In this document: positions 28,541-37,477 of the stretch, one piece after another | How positions within the stretch are numbered: position 1 is the stretch's first letter | Layout of the letters: each line of letters opens with the position of its first letter | Source: Acidipropionibacterium sp. | GTDB taxonomy: Bacteria; Actinomycetota; Actinomycetes; Propionibacteriales; Propionibacteriaceae | Reading direction: 5' to 3' | NCBI GenBank assembly: GCA_022647765.1 | Contig: JALCLH010000015.1 | Coordinates: 1-64,000, forward strand | Length of the DNA stretch: 64,000 nucleotides | Translations under genes and position numbers: made by a program | Notes under the pieces: generated by a model | Databases searched by the model: none | Seen by the model: the letters and a program-made list of their open reading frames with translations, nothing else | What the model was told of the DNA's origin: nothing

Positions 28541-29586
28541 GAGAGCATCAGGATCAGCACGACGACCAGTACGGCGGAGGCAACGATCGCGATCGCCAGG
28601 ACGGCGTCGCCCGGAGACACCGAATGCCTGCGGGCAGGAGGTCGTCCGGCCTGATTCGACTGCCGCAGCTGTCCCACCTGCCCGGACGCGCTGGACGGCG
28701 TCGCTCCCCCGGAACCGGATATCGCGGGTCCGGGAGCGAGGAACTCCGGCCGGGGACCGGCGGCCCCCCATTGCGGCGGCAGCGGAGGGGTGCGGTCGGG
28801 AACCTGGACCGGCACGAACGGCGTCTCCTCCAGCACCGGGGCGAGCATCTGACGAGCCTGGACGGCGGTGGCCAGGCGATGCGGCGTCCCGGCCACGCAG
28901 GCTGAGATGAACCGGCCCAACGGCGTATCCCGAAGATGGCCGGGCAGCGGCGGCGGGGAATCCCCAACCGGTGGCGTGCCGGTGAGCAGCTGGATCATCG
29001 TGACGCCCAGCGAGTAGATGTCCTGGGAGGGGTCGGGATCAGCGCCGACGCGAGCCTGCGGCGACATGAATCCGGGAGTCCCGACCTGGTCGGTGACCCT
29101 GGTCATCCGAGGATCCCCGATCCTGGCGGAGATGCCGAAATCGGCCAGCCTGGCATCGGGAGCACCGCTTGCGGTGGGCTCCATCAGGATGTTGGCGGGT
29201 TTGACGTCGCGATGCACCAGCCCGGTGGCGTGAATCACCGTCAGGGCGTCGAGGATCTGATCCGCGACGGCCGCCACATAGGACGCTGGCAGCGGTCCCT
29301 GCTCGCGCAGCAGGGTCGCGATGGTGCCGCCACGGACCAGGGGCATGGCGAACATCACCCGGTCGTCCTCCCCGACCCACCCCAGCGGAGCGACGATGTG
29401 GGGATGGTCGAACCGCCGTCCGGTCTCGCGAACGAACCGCAGCAGCGACGCCGAGTCGGCCTGGTGAAGGACCTTGCCGGCGAGGTACCGGCGGCCGCGA
29501 TGGTCCCAGACCCGCCAGACGTCCCCCGATCCGCCGCGTCCGAGGGCGTCGACCAGTTCATACCGGCCGCCGAAGATCTCACCCAT
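28537..29586 (-). CDS. membrane-anchored Ser/Thr protein kinase
   Basis: Kinase domain at about residues 8-260: glycine loop ALGRGGSGDVWRVW, catalytic lysine in YLAGKVLHQ, catalytic loop ATGLVHRDVKPANILME, ADFGIS, and DIYSLGVTMIQLLTG. A Pro-rich linker leads to a C-terminal membrane helix (AVLAIAIVASAVLVVVLILML) with no extracellular sensor, so the catalytic part faces the cytoplasm. MGEIFGGRYEL at 29586 is the normal kinase start. The APE motif is degenerate (MSPQAR) compared with the usual APE. Substrates unknown; adjacent to the O-mannosyltransferase, not in its operon. Confidence 0.9.
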   Translation of the reverse strand: MGEIFGGRYELVDALGRGGSGDVWRVWDHRGRRYLAGKVLHQADSASLLRFVRETGRRFDHPHIVAPLGWVGEDDRVMFAMPLVRGGTIATLLREQGPLPASYVAAVADQILDALTVIHATGLVHRDVKPANILMEPTASGAPDARLADFGISARIGDPRMTRVTDQVGTPGFMSPQARVGADPDPSQDIYSLGVTMIQLLTGTPPVGDSPPPLPGHLRDTPLGRFISACVAGTPHRLATAVQARQMLAPVLEETPFVPVQVPDRTPPLPPQWGAAGPRPEFLAPGPAISGSGGATPSSASGQVGQLRQSNQAGRPPARRHSVSPGDAVLAIAIVASAVLVVVLILMLS

Positions 29587-29779
29587 CGGCGCAAAGTCTG
29601 CCACAGCCCCTCGTCGCACCCGGGCCTCCTGCAACCTGGCAGGCAGATCTGTTCAAGACCGACGCGCTCTAGGATGAGATCTGCCACCACAGCGCCGGGG
29701 AGTGGAATATCCAGCCCCTGCGCTCCTGGTGGCAGAACTCATTCGCAGCCGGCCCCGAGGCATCCCCCCCGACTTGCCG

Positions 29780-30442
29780 CTACAGCCGCAGTCTCTTGGC
29801 GAGCTCGCGTCGGGCGTCGGGGAACCAGGCGAGCAGCCTCACCAGCCCGGCCCCCGAGACGCCGACGCACACCCACGAGGCGATCGGATTGGGCGCCCAG
29901 CCGAAGACGAGGAAGAGAATGGGCACCAGCCCCGCCAGTGCGATGAGTCCGCTGTAGACGATGTGATCGCCCACCTCCATCCGCATCACCCGCACCGCGA
30001 TGAGCACGGCCACGACGGAGCAGGCGCACACGATCGGCACGACGTAGCTCAGCGACCACCGGTGCCATCCGGTGAGGTAGTCCCAGTACGCCGACACCCC
30101 GCCGATCATCACCACGAGATAGACGGTGCCCTTGGCGGCATTGCGCCGCTTGCGCACGGCCATCAGGACCATCAGCCACATCGCCACCACTCCCAGCCAG
30201 ATCGAGCGCAGGACGCCGATCCCGGCCGCGCCGTGGTGGAACAGCGGCTGGATGGCGAAGGATCCCAGGATCACCGCCAGTGAGCACCAGAACAGCACCC
30301 CGAACACCCGACGCCGGGAGAAGGTCAGAGGCACCGATGGCAACGGGTCTGCCGTCGGCTCGCCCTCGATCGGCTGGTGGCACAGCGGGCAGACCTCCCA
30401 GTCCCCCTCGATGTCGATCCGGCAGGCCTGGCAGCGTCTCAT
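29780..30442 (-). CDS. DUF6320 zinc-ribbon membrane protein
   Basis: 220 residues. The N-terminus MRRCQACRIDIEGDWEVCPL has two CxxC pairs of a zinc ribbon (C-x2-C ... C-x2-C). Then come about six membrane helices, matching the DUF6320 pattern. Its ATG at 30442 overlaps the stop of the acyltransferase gene by 4 nt (ATGA) once that gene's frame is corrected. It is the last gene of a three-gene unit (esterase, acyltransferase, DUF6320). Function unknown; a membrane partner of the acyltransferase is an inference from the coupling. Confidence 0.78.
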   Translation of the reverse strand: MRRCQACRIDIEGDWEVCPLCHQPIEGEPTADPLPSVPLTFSRRRVFGVLFWCSLAVILGSFAIQPLFHHGAAGIGVLRSIWLGVVAMWLMVLMAVRKRRNAAKGTVYLVVMIGGVSAYWDYLTGWHRWSLSYVVPIVCACSVVAVLIAVRVMRMEVGDHIVYSGLIALAGLVPILFLVFGWAPNPIASWVCVGVSGAGLVRLLAWFPDARRELAKRLRL

Positions 30443-31906
30443 CGGTGCTCCCTGTGCGGCACTGTGCGCTGCGAGCGGGAGCCCCCGGCGTCCAGCTCGG
30501 CCTCGGTGACCCGGGAGGCGGCCACCGTCACCGTCGATCCCCTGCCCGGTGAGCAGCCGGGCGAACTCGCGGACATGGCCGGTCTGGACGAAGGGTGAGG
30601 TGAAACTGACGGTCAGCCTCCCGGCGTGGGTCATCGCGCAGAACTGGGGCCGGACCGCGGCGGTGTGGAACATCATCCGTCCCACCCGGGATTCGGCGGG
30701 TTCCGGCAGCCGGACCAGGCCGAGGTTGGAGACGGCGACGGTCAGCCCGCGGTTGGTGTTCCGGGCGGCGAGCCGCAGGGTGAGATTCTTGAGCGGGCTG
30801 GGCAGGATTCTCGCCGGCACATTCTGTTCCAGCCGGATGAGGCGCCGCAGCTTGTTCTCCAGCGCCTCGGGGGTGACGCTGGAGGCGAACTGGCGGTCCA
30901 GGTCGTGGCAGATCGCATCGATGTCGTCGAGGCCCCGGCCGAAGGTGTGCTCGATCCGGATGGTCGCGAAGAAGTTCCTGGCCGAGGTCGAGGGGAAGAA
31001 CTGGCGCAGGTTCACCGGCACCGAGGCGGTGAATGTGGTCGCTCGTCCCAGTCCCGGCGAGGACAGCCGGACCGCCTTCAGGAACAGGGCCGTGAGGTAG
31101 ATCGTGACCGCCACTCCGCAGCCGCGCGCCAGTGCCAGGACGGGGCCGGCGTCCATGCTGAGCTCCACCACCCGGGGGCGGTTGTCGGGGGTCCGGGTGC
31201 CGCGGACCCGGTGGATCCGGCGATCGAACAGGTGACGCCGGCGACCCCGCAGGATCTGGCCGGGTGATCCCGGCCCCTCGACCGAGAGCGCCGCGGGGGC
31301 GGCGGCACGCCGGAACTCGGCGCTGCTGGCGGACTGCCCGGGGGAGTTCCCACCAGCCGTCGGCCGGCGTCTGTGCTTGAAGTACTGGGCGAAGGAGTCG
31401 GTGGTGAGCCCGCGGACATGCTCCGGTCCGGGCGCGATCTCCGGCGCAGACTCAGGCCCGGGATCGTGCCGGGGGTGGTCGGACTCGCTGGCGAGCAGCC
31501 GGCAGTAGGCGTCCACCAGGTCGGTGAGGAACCACAGCGCACCGGTGCCGTCGGACAGGGCGTGGAAGATCTCGAGCATCACGCGGCGACGCCGGTAGAG
31601 CACCCGGAACAGCAGGTTGCGCCGATCGGGCCAGTAGATCGGAGCGCAGGGATAGTCGGTCTCGGGCTGGACGCGGGGGCGCAGCTCGCTGTCCTGGAGG
31701 TAGTACCAGAAGACGCCGCGCCGCAGCACCGCGTGGTACAGCGGGTACCGCTCGAAGGTGAGGTCAAGGGCCTCCTGCAGGACGCCGGGGTCGACCTCGT
31801 GGTCCATCTCGGCACTCATCCGGAAGACCTTCGAGTCGACGTCGCTTCGGGCGGCCAGGAAGATGTTGGAGGCGTTGTCGAGGGCGACCCAGTTGCGTCG
31901 GGTCAT
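30439..31906 (-). CDS. condensation-domain-like alcohol/acyl transferase, frameshifted at the 3' end
   Basis: Starts MTRRNWVALDNASNIFLAAR. Near residue 115 it has LEIFHALSDGTGALWFLTDL, the HxxxDG active-site motif of the CoA-dependent acyltransferase/condensation superfamily; later VPVNLRQFFPSTSARNFF and ISNLG-like AVSNLGLVRLP, typical of alcohol acetyltransferases (AATase-like). One extra base near 30531-30541 shifts the end: corrected, the tail is VTVAASRVTEAELDAGGS and the TGA is at 30439-30441. Uncorrected, it reads on into DUF6320 as one false 708-residue fusion. Substrate unknown; an ester-forming role fits the neighbouring esterase. Confidence 0.8.
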
Positions 31907-33000
31907 TCCGGCTGCTGGCTCTGGGGGCCGGGATCGGCGGGCTCAGGGCTGGCAGGCGCGGGGTCGGTGCCGTCAGCAGGCCCTGAGTTGATGGGTACAG
32001 AGCTGATGGGCACAGAGCTGATGGGCACAGAGCTGATGGGCACAGTATCGAGGAAATCGTTGATGGCCCGGTAGCCGTCGCGCACCGGCCGGGCGAATCG
32101 CGGCAGGGTGATGAACCCGTGCAGAGCCGAGGACACCCGCTGTATCCGCACCGTGTTGCCCGCATCCTCGAGAGCCCGGCCGTACGCCTCCCCCTCGTCG
32201 CGCAGCAGGTCCAGCTCGGCGGTCACCACCAGGGTGCTCGGCTGCCGGGTGAGATCGGTGGCCATCAGCGGGGCGACCATCGGATCCTTCGGATCGACGC
32301 GATCGTGGGTGTACAGCTCCAGGTACTCCTGCACCTCGGTATTGGTGAGCCGATAGTCGGTGCCGTGCTCGCGCACCGAGGCGAACGGCGAGGTCTGCGG
32401 ATCGTGGTCCCAGTGGGTCACCGGATAGAGCAGGATCTGCCGGCCGGCGCCGCGCTGACCGCGGTCGCGCAGCAGCAGTGAGACGACGGCAGCGAGATTC
32501 GCGCCCGCCGAGTCGCCGATCAGCACGATCCTGTCGGCGTCCGCGATCTCGGCCAGCCCCGGATCGTCCAGCAGCAGGTGCGCGACCCGGTAGCAGTCCT
32601 CCAGACCGGCCGGAAAGGGGTGCTCGGGGGCCAGCCGGTAGTCGACCGAGGCCACCACCGCACCGGTGAGATCGGCCATCGTGATGCACGCCGGGGTATA
32701 GCTCTCGATGTCTCCGATCACCCATCCGCCGCCGTGGAAGAACAGCAGAATGTCGTCGCGACGGCGGTTCGCGGGTTCGAAGATCCGGACCGGGATCGGA
32801 TGGCTGCCGTCCTCCGCCATGATCTCGCGGTCGAGGGGCCGGTATCCCTGCGTCGACAGGGCCGCGAGCGCTCGCTGAAACCTGCGAAATTTGTGGTAGT
32901 CCTCCCGCATGTCGATCCGCGGCGCGGAGAACAGGCTCATTGCGGCGCGGGCGAGCGGCCCCACCGGCGAGCGTCGGAAGCGGACGCGATCGGTTCCCAT
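31903..33000 (-). CDS. alpha/beta-hydrolase, HSL-type esterase/lipase
   Basis: 365 residues. HSL-family signatures: oxyanion motif LFFHGGGWVIGDIES near residue 90, VASVDYRLAPEHPFPAGLED, nucleophile elbow IVLIGDSAGANLAAV with the catalytic Ser, and an aspartate and histidine late in the protein (AELDLLRDEGEAY; SALHGFITL). The C-terminus carries four tandem copies of a PISSV-like pentapeptide from a 15-bp repeat and a Pro-rich tail. ATG at 33000 gives MGTDRVRFRRSP. It overlaps the acyltransferase start by 4 nt, so the order of transcription is esterase, acyltransferase, DUF6320. Confidence 0.88.
   Translation of the reverse strand: MGTDRVRFRRSPVGPLARAAMSLFSAPRIDMREDYHKFRRFQRALAALSTQGYRPLDREIMAEDGSHPIPVRIFEPANRRRDDILLFFHGGGWVIGDIESYTPACITMADLTGAVVASVDYRLAPEHPFPAGLEDCYRVAHLLLDDPGLAEIADADRIVLIGDSAGANLAAVVSLLLRDRGQRGAGRQILLYPVTHWDHDPQTSPFASVREHGTDYRLTNTEVQEYLELYTHDRVDPKDPMVAPLMATDLTRQPSTLVVTAELDLLRDEGEAYGRALEDAGNTVRIQRVSSALHGFITLPRFARPVRDGYRAINDFLDTVPISSVPISSVPISSVPINSGPADGTDPAPASPEPADPGPQSQQPE
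31990..32049. repeat. 15-bp tandem repeat, 4 units
   Basis: The unit GATGGGCACAGAGCT is repeated at 31990, 32005, 32020 and 32035; the first has one base change and the fourth diverges in its last three bases. On the minus strand it encodes PISSV repeats near the C-terminus of the esterase. The copy number could vary between strains without breaking the frame. Confidence 0.9.
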
Positions 33001-33108
33001 GCTCCCAGCGTAGGGGGACCCGTTGAAAGCCCGGGGTGGGGCCAGCCCGACAGCAGGTGTCCTGCTGACCCGCTGGCCGGCGCCCCGGGGCGACCGTAGG
33101 TTGAGCCC

Positions 33109-34427
33109 ATGAGCAACTCCTCCGCCGCGGGTGCGGCGACCCGTCCCGGCCTCGGACACCCGTCTGGCCCGTTGGCAGGCCGGCATCTGGAGGCGGCTGG
33201 GATACGAGTCCGCGGGGTTCGTGATGGCCCTCCTGGCCCTCTGCCTGGTGCTGTTCTCCTTCTTCCTGGGAGCCGGCACCGTGGTGATCTGGATCGGCCT
33301 GCCGATCATGGTCCTGGCAGCCCTGATCGCCCGCGGATTCGCCTATCTGGAGCGGGGAATGCTGCGGGGGCTGCTGGACGACGACGCGCCGACCCCGGCT
33401 CCCCGACGCCCCGATCCGCAGGCGGGCTGGTTCTCCCGGATGCTCACCCCGCTGCGCGATCCGCAGTCCTGGCTCAACATCTCCTGGGTACTCGTCCACT
33501 TCGTGATCATCACGGTCACCTTCCCGATCGCCCTCGTCTGGCTGGTCGGGGCCATAGCTACCGTCGGCGGCCCGGTGTCCTCGCTGGTGACCTGGCTGGT
33601 GATACCCGACGACCAGACGCAGACCCTGGGCGAACTGCTGGGCTTCACCGGGGTCACCGCCCTGACGGTCGAGATGGTGCTGGAGTTTCTCGCCGGGGCG
33701 ATCTTCCTGGTCACTCTGGCGCCGGGTACTGCGCGGGCTGACGGGCCTGCATCGCGCGGTGAGCCACGGAATGCTGTGCTCCCGATTCGACGCCCAACAG
33801 GAGCTGGAGCGCACCCGGGCCTCCCGAACCGCCGGCCGGGTGGCCGAGTCGGAGGGGCTGAGGCGGTTGGAGCGCGACCTGCACGACGGGCCGCAGCAGC
33901 GTCTCATCCGGACCCTGATGGATCTGGGTCGCGCCGAGCGGGCGATCTCCGAGGATCCGCAGCGGGCCGGCGCCCTCATCGGGGAGATCCGCGGCCAGAC
34001 CAACGACACCCTGGCCGAGCTGCGCCGGCTCTCCCGCGGGATCGCGCCGCCGCTGCTGGTGGACCGAGGGCTGGCCGCCGCCCTCGCCGAGATCGCAGGC
34101 AACTCCGTGATCCCGACCACGGTCCGCTGCCCGTCCGACAGACTGCCGCTGCATGTGGAGACCGGCGTCTACTACGTCGCCTCCGAGGCCCTGGCCAACG
34201 CCAACAAGTACTCGGGGGCGAGCCGGATCAGCATCGACGTCGCGATCGGCAGGCAGGACGCCGCGGTCCGGATCGCCGACGACGGCGTCGGCGGGGCCCA
34301 GAGCCTGGCGGGCCACGGTCTGGAAGGATTGGCCGAACGGGTCGCCTCCCTGGAGGGCGCCCTGCAGATCGACTCCCCCGCCGGGGCGGGGACACGGGTG
34401 GAGGCCGTCATCCCATGCGCATCGTGA
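33109..34427 (+). CDS. two-component sensor histidine kinase (HisKA_3/HATPase), two frameshifts
   Basis: ATG 33109 opens MSNSSAAGAATRPGL; one extra base near 33150 shifts to the frame with PASDTRLARWQAGIWRRLGY and a four-helix putative-sensor domain (LRDPQSWLNISWVLVHFVII). A second extra base near 33715 shifts to RRVLRGLTGLHRAVSHGMLC. Then the dimerisation box RRLERDLHDGPQQRLIRTLM with the phospho-acceptor His, and the ATPase domain with YYVASEALANANKYSGAS (N box) and ADDGVGGAQSLAGHGLEGLA (G boxes). This is a NarX/DesK-type kinase with no extracellular domain, so it likely senses membrane stress. Overlaps its response regulator by 13 nt. Confidence 0.87.
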
Positions 34428-35056
34428 TCGCCGACGACTCGGCGCTGATCCGTGAAGGGCTCCGGCTGGTGCTGGAGGACGCCGGCCATCGGGTGGTGGG
34501 CACCGCCGCCAGCGAGCCGGAACTGATTGCCGAGGCGCTGCACGCGCGTCCCGACCTGGTCATCGCCGACATCCGGATGCCCCCGCACCACACCGATGAG
34601 GGACTGAGAGCCGCCAAGCAGATCCGCGCGCAGTGGCCGGAGGCCGCCGTCATGCTGCTCAGCCAGTACGTCGTGGTGTCCTACGCGGCCGAGCTGATGG
34701 CCTCCGGCAGCCGATCGACCGGTTATCTGCTCAAGGACCGGATCAGCGATATCGACGCCTTTCTGGACGCCGTGGACCGGGTGGCCTCCGGCGGTCTGGT
34801 GATGGACCCGGAGGTGGTGTCCCAGGTGATCTCCTCGCAGCGGCGCACCCCGCTGGACGATCTCACCGCCCGGGAGCGCGAGGTGCTGGAACTCATCGGT
34901 CAGGGGCTCACCAATGGCGCCATCGCCGAGCGCCTGGTGGTCACCGACGGAGCGGTCGAGAAGCATATTCAGCGGATCTTCGCCAAGTTGGGACTGTCCG
35001 CGGACGCCACCGTGCACCGCCGGGTGATGGCGGTGCTCACCCTGCTGGGACGTTAA
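34415..35056 (+). CDS. NarL/FixJ-family response regulator
   Basis: 213 residues: receiver domain with MRIVIADDSALIREGL, the phospho-acceptor aspartate in DLVIADIRMPP near residue 54 and YLLKDRI (conserved Lys); then a LuxR-type helix-turn-helix LTAREREVLELIGQGLTNGA, ending AEKHIQRIF-like VEKHIQRIFAKLGL. Translationally coupled to the histidine kinase. Targets are not evident here; the next gene is 177 bp away. Confidence 0.93.
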   Translation: MRIVIADDSALIREGLRLVLEDAGHRVVGTAASEPELIAEALHARPDLVIADIRMPPHHTDEGLRAAKQIRAQWPEAAVMLLSQYVVVSYAAELMASGSRSTGYLLKDRISDIDAFLDAVDRVASGGLVMDPEVVSQVISSQRRTPLDDLTAREREVLELIGQGLTNGAIAERLVVTDGAVEKHIQRIFAKLGLSADATVHRRVMAVLTLLGR

Positions 35057-35233
35057 TCCCGCGACTGTCGGGCTGGCCCCACCCCGATTCTCCCGGCAGC
35101 TGCAATGGCGGCAGCGCATCGCGGATATTGACTCGAGGTATGAGCCAATTCATCATTCGCCCACCCTCAAATGGTGGCACATACGGCCGAGCCCCCATTT
35201 TCCCCTTAGACACCGTCGATCTGGAGACGGGTC

Positions 35234-37477
35234 ATGAGTATACCAGGTAGTGTCACGATCATGAGCCAATTCACCGTCGGGCTGGCAGTCCTTCTGGCCG
35301 TCATGGGGTCGTTCGGGCTGGCGGCGGGAGCCGTCGGACAGCACCGGGCGGTCGCCGGGCTCGGGGACGGCCGCACCCTGACGGTGCGTCAGATGGTCGC
35401 CCTGCTGACAGATCCCCGATGGTTGGCGGGGCTGGTGGCGATCGGCGCAGGCACCCTCGCCAATCTCACCGCCCTCGTGCTGGCCCCGGTGACGGTGATC
35501 CAGCCGATCGGCGTCCTCGCCATCGTGTGGTCGGTGCTGCTGGCCGCGCGGATCCAACGCAGCCGCCCGACCGGTGCGATCTGGCGAGCGGTGCTGGCGA
35601 CCCTCCTGGGCCTGACCGGATTCACCGTCCTGTCGGCCTCCTCGGCCGGGGCACAGCCGCAACCGCCCCATCTGATGCTCGCCGCCATCGCCGCCGGCTG
35701 CCTCGGCTGCCTCGGTCTTGTGCTGGCGACCGCCCCTCGCGCGGCAGCGCTGCGCGGACATCGGTCCGGCTGTCTGGCGCTCTCCGGAGCAGTCTTCTAC
35801 GGCCTCACCGCAGCCCTGGTGAAACTGGCCTCCACCCTGTTCTCGACGGGCTCCCCCATCCTCTCGGCGCCGGTTCTGCTGAGCGCCGCGGGTGCCGCGA
35901 CCGCCTGCCTGATCGGCGGGGCGATGGTGCAGCAGGCCTACGCGGGCGGCCGCGCCGAGGTGGTGGTCGCAACGCTCACCACTGTCGACCCGATGGTGGC
36001 GGTCGGCTTCGGCATCATCGCCCTCGGCGAGGGCGCCCGGATCGGACCGGCGGCCGCTGCCGGGATGGTGGTCTGCGGGATGGGCGCCGTCGCAGGGGTT
36101 CTGAAACTGTCGCGGCACCATCCGCTGGCGGTCGAGCCGTCGGCACCGGCGCCCCTGACCGCCACCCGTGCCCGGCTCGTGGCAGTGCGCGATGGTGGCA
36201 CCGCGTCCGAAGGAGACGATCGCGAGTCCCCTCCCGCGAGCAACGACGACCGGCCCCGACTCGCCGTGGCCGTGGTGAGCGATTACTCCCTGGCCACTCT
36301 CGGCGGCGCCGAGAACGCCTTCGCCGGCCAGGTCCGAGCGCTGCGCGAGACGGCCGACGTACTGGCCGTCTGCCCCGCCAGCCGGCGGCTCGAGGAGTTG
36401 GGCCGGCTGCCCGGCGTCCGCGTCCTGTCCGTCCCGGTGGCTCTCACCCTGCCCGGTCTCGGGCTGCCGGTCGCCCGGAACACCGCCCGGCTGCGCGCGA
36501 TGCTCCGGGATGCCTTCGCCGCCCATCGGATCGACGTCGTCCACGTCCACTCGGAGTTCGGCATCGCATCGGCCGCCGTGGACGCCGCCCACCAGCTCGG
36601 CATCCCCACCGTGGAGACCGTGCACACCTTCTTCTGGCAGGCCGGCGGACCGGTCCAGCGGCCGTTGAACCTCCTCGGCCCCGCCTTTCACGGCTTCGTG
36701 ACGGGCCTGGAGAGCACCGCCGAACCGCTGGCCGATCGGCCCGGGGACTCAGCCCTGCGCAATATGACCCTCACCTGCGCGCTCAGGGCGGACCGCGTCG
36801 TCTCACCGTCGGCCCATCAGGCCGAGAGGCTGCGTGCCGCGGGACTGCCCCGCGTCGACGTCCTGCCCAACACCGTGGACCCCGATCCTGACGCCGAGCC
36901 GATCGGTCAGGTCGATGGCCCCCTGCGGGTGCTGTGGATCGGCCGTTTCGCCCCCGAGAAGCGAGTCCTACCCTTCATCGAGGCCGCGCTGAAGGCTCTG
37001 GACGCCGTCGGACCCGAGCGTCTGCGGATCGATCTGGTCGGCTCCGGACCGCAGTTCCGCCGGGCCGTCCGAATGGTCGACGGGCGGCGTGGCATCCGGC
37101 TGGTCGGCCGCGTCGACAACACCGAGATCCCCGCCCTGCTGGCCGAATGTCATGTCACCGTGCTGAGCTCGGTCGGCTGGGACAACCAGCCGATGACGGT
37201 CGCGGAGTCCCTCACCGCCCTGCGCCCGGTGATCTGGTGCGATCCGGCCCTCACCGAGGGGGTCATCGAAGCCGGCATCCCCGCCTTCGGGGAGGGGGCG
37301 CTCGCAGAACGCCTGATCGGCCTGGCCCTCGACCCGGCGCCGATCATCAGCGCTTCCGAAGACTGCATCCGGGCCCGGCGGGTCTTCGCCGCCGAACACT
37401 TCACCCCCACCCTCCTGGACATCTACCGCCGCGCCGGAGCGGCGTCCACCACTATCGAACTGGAGCAGGTCTCATGA
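35234..37477 (+). CDS. fusion: DMT/NIPA-like membrane transporter + GT4 glycosyltransferase
   Basis: 747 residues. Residues about 10-300 have nine or ten membrane segments with a DMT/NIPA-like pattern (LTALVLAPVTVIQPIGVLAI; FYGLTAALVKLASTLF; TTVDPMVAVGFGIIALGE). A hydrophilic Pro/Ala linker (about 305-345) leads to a GT-B glycosyltransferase: AVVSDYSLATLGGAENAFAG, VVHVHSEFGIASAAVD, and LRVLWIGRFAPEKRVLPFIE plus DNQPMTVAESL in the nucleotide-sugar half. A start at 35261 (MSQFTVGLAVLL) is possible; GGAG favours 35234. The fusion could place a sugar transferase beside a lipid or sugar transporter; this is inference. It overlaps the next GT4 by 4 nt. Confidence 0.8.
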   Translation: MSIPGSVTIMSQFTVGLAVLLAVMGSFGLAAGAVGQHRAVAGLGDGRTLTVRQMVALLTDPRWLAGLVAIGAGTLANLTALVLAPVTVIQPIGVLAIVWSVLLAARIQRSRPTGAIWRAVLATLLGLTGFTVLSASSAGAQPQPPHLMLAAIAAGCLGCLGLVLATAPRAAALRGHRSGCLALSGAVFYGLTAALVKLASTLFSTGSPILSAPVLLSAAGAATACLIGGAMVQQAYAGGRAEVVVATLTTVDPMVAVGFGIIALGEGARIGPAAAAGMVVCGMGAVAGVLKLSRHHPLAVEPSAPAPLTATRARLVAVRDGGTASEGDDRESPPASNDDRPRLAVAVVSDYSLATLGGAENAFAGQVRALRETADVLAVCPASRRLEELGRLPGVRVLSVPVALTLPGLGLPVARNTARLRAMLRDAFAAHRIDVVHVHSEFGIASAAVDAAHQLGIPTVETVHTFFWQAGGPVQRPLNLLGPAFHGFVTGLESTAEPLADRPGDSALRNMTLTCALRADRVVSPSAHQAERLRAAGLPRVDVLPNTVDPDPDAEPIGQVDGPLRVLWIGRFAPEKRVLPFIEAALKALDAVGPERLRIDLVGSGPQFRRAVRMVDGRRGIRLVGRVDNTEIPALLAECHVTVLSSVGWDNQPMTVAESLTALRPVIWCDPALTEGVIEAGIPAFGEGALAERLIGLALDPAPIISASEDCIRARRVFAAEHFTPTLLDIYRRAGAASTTIELEQVS

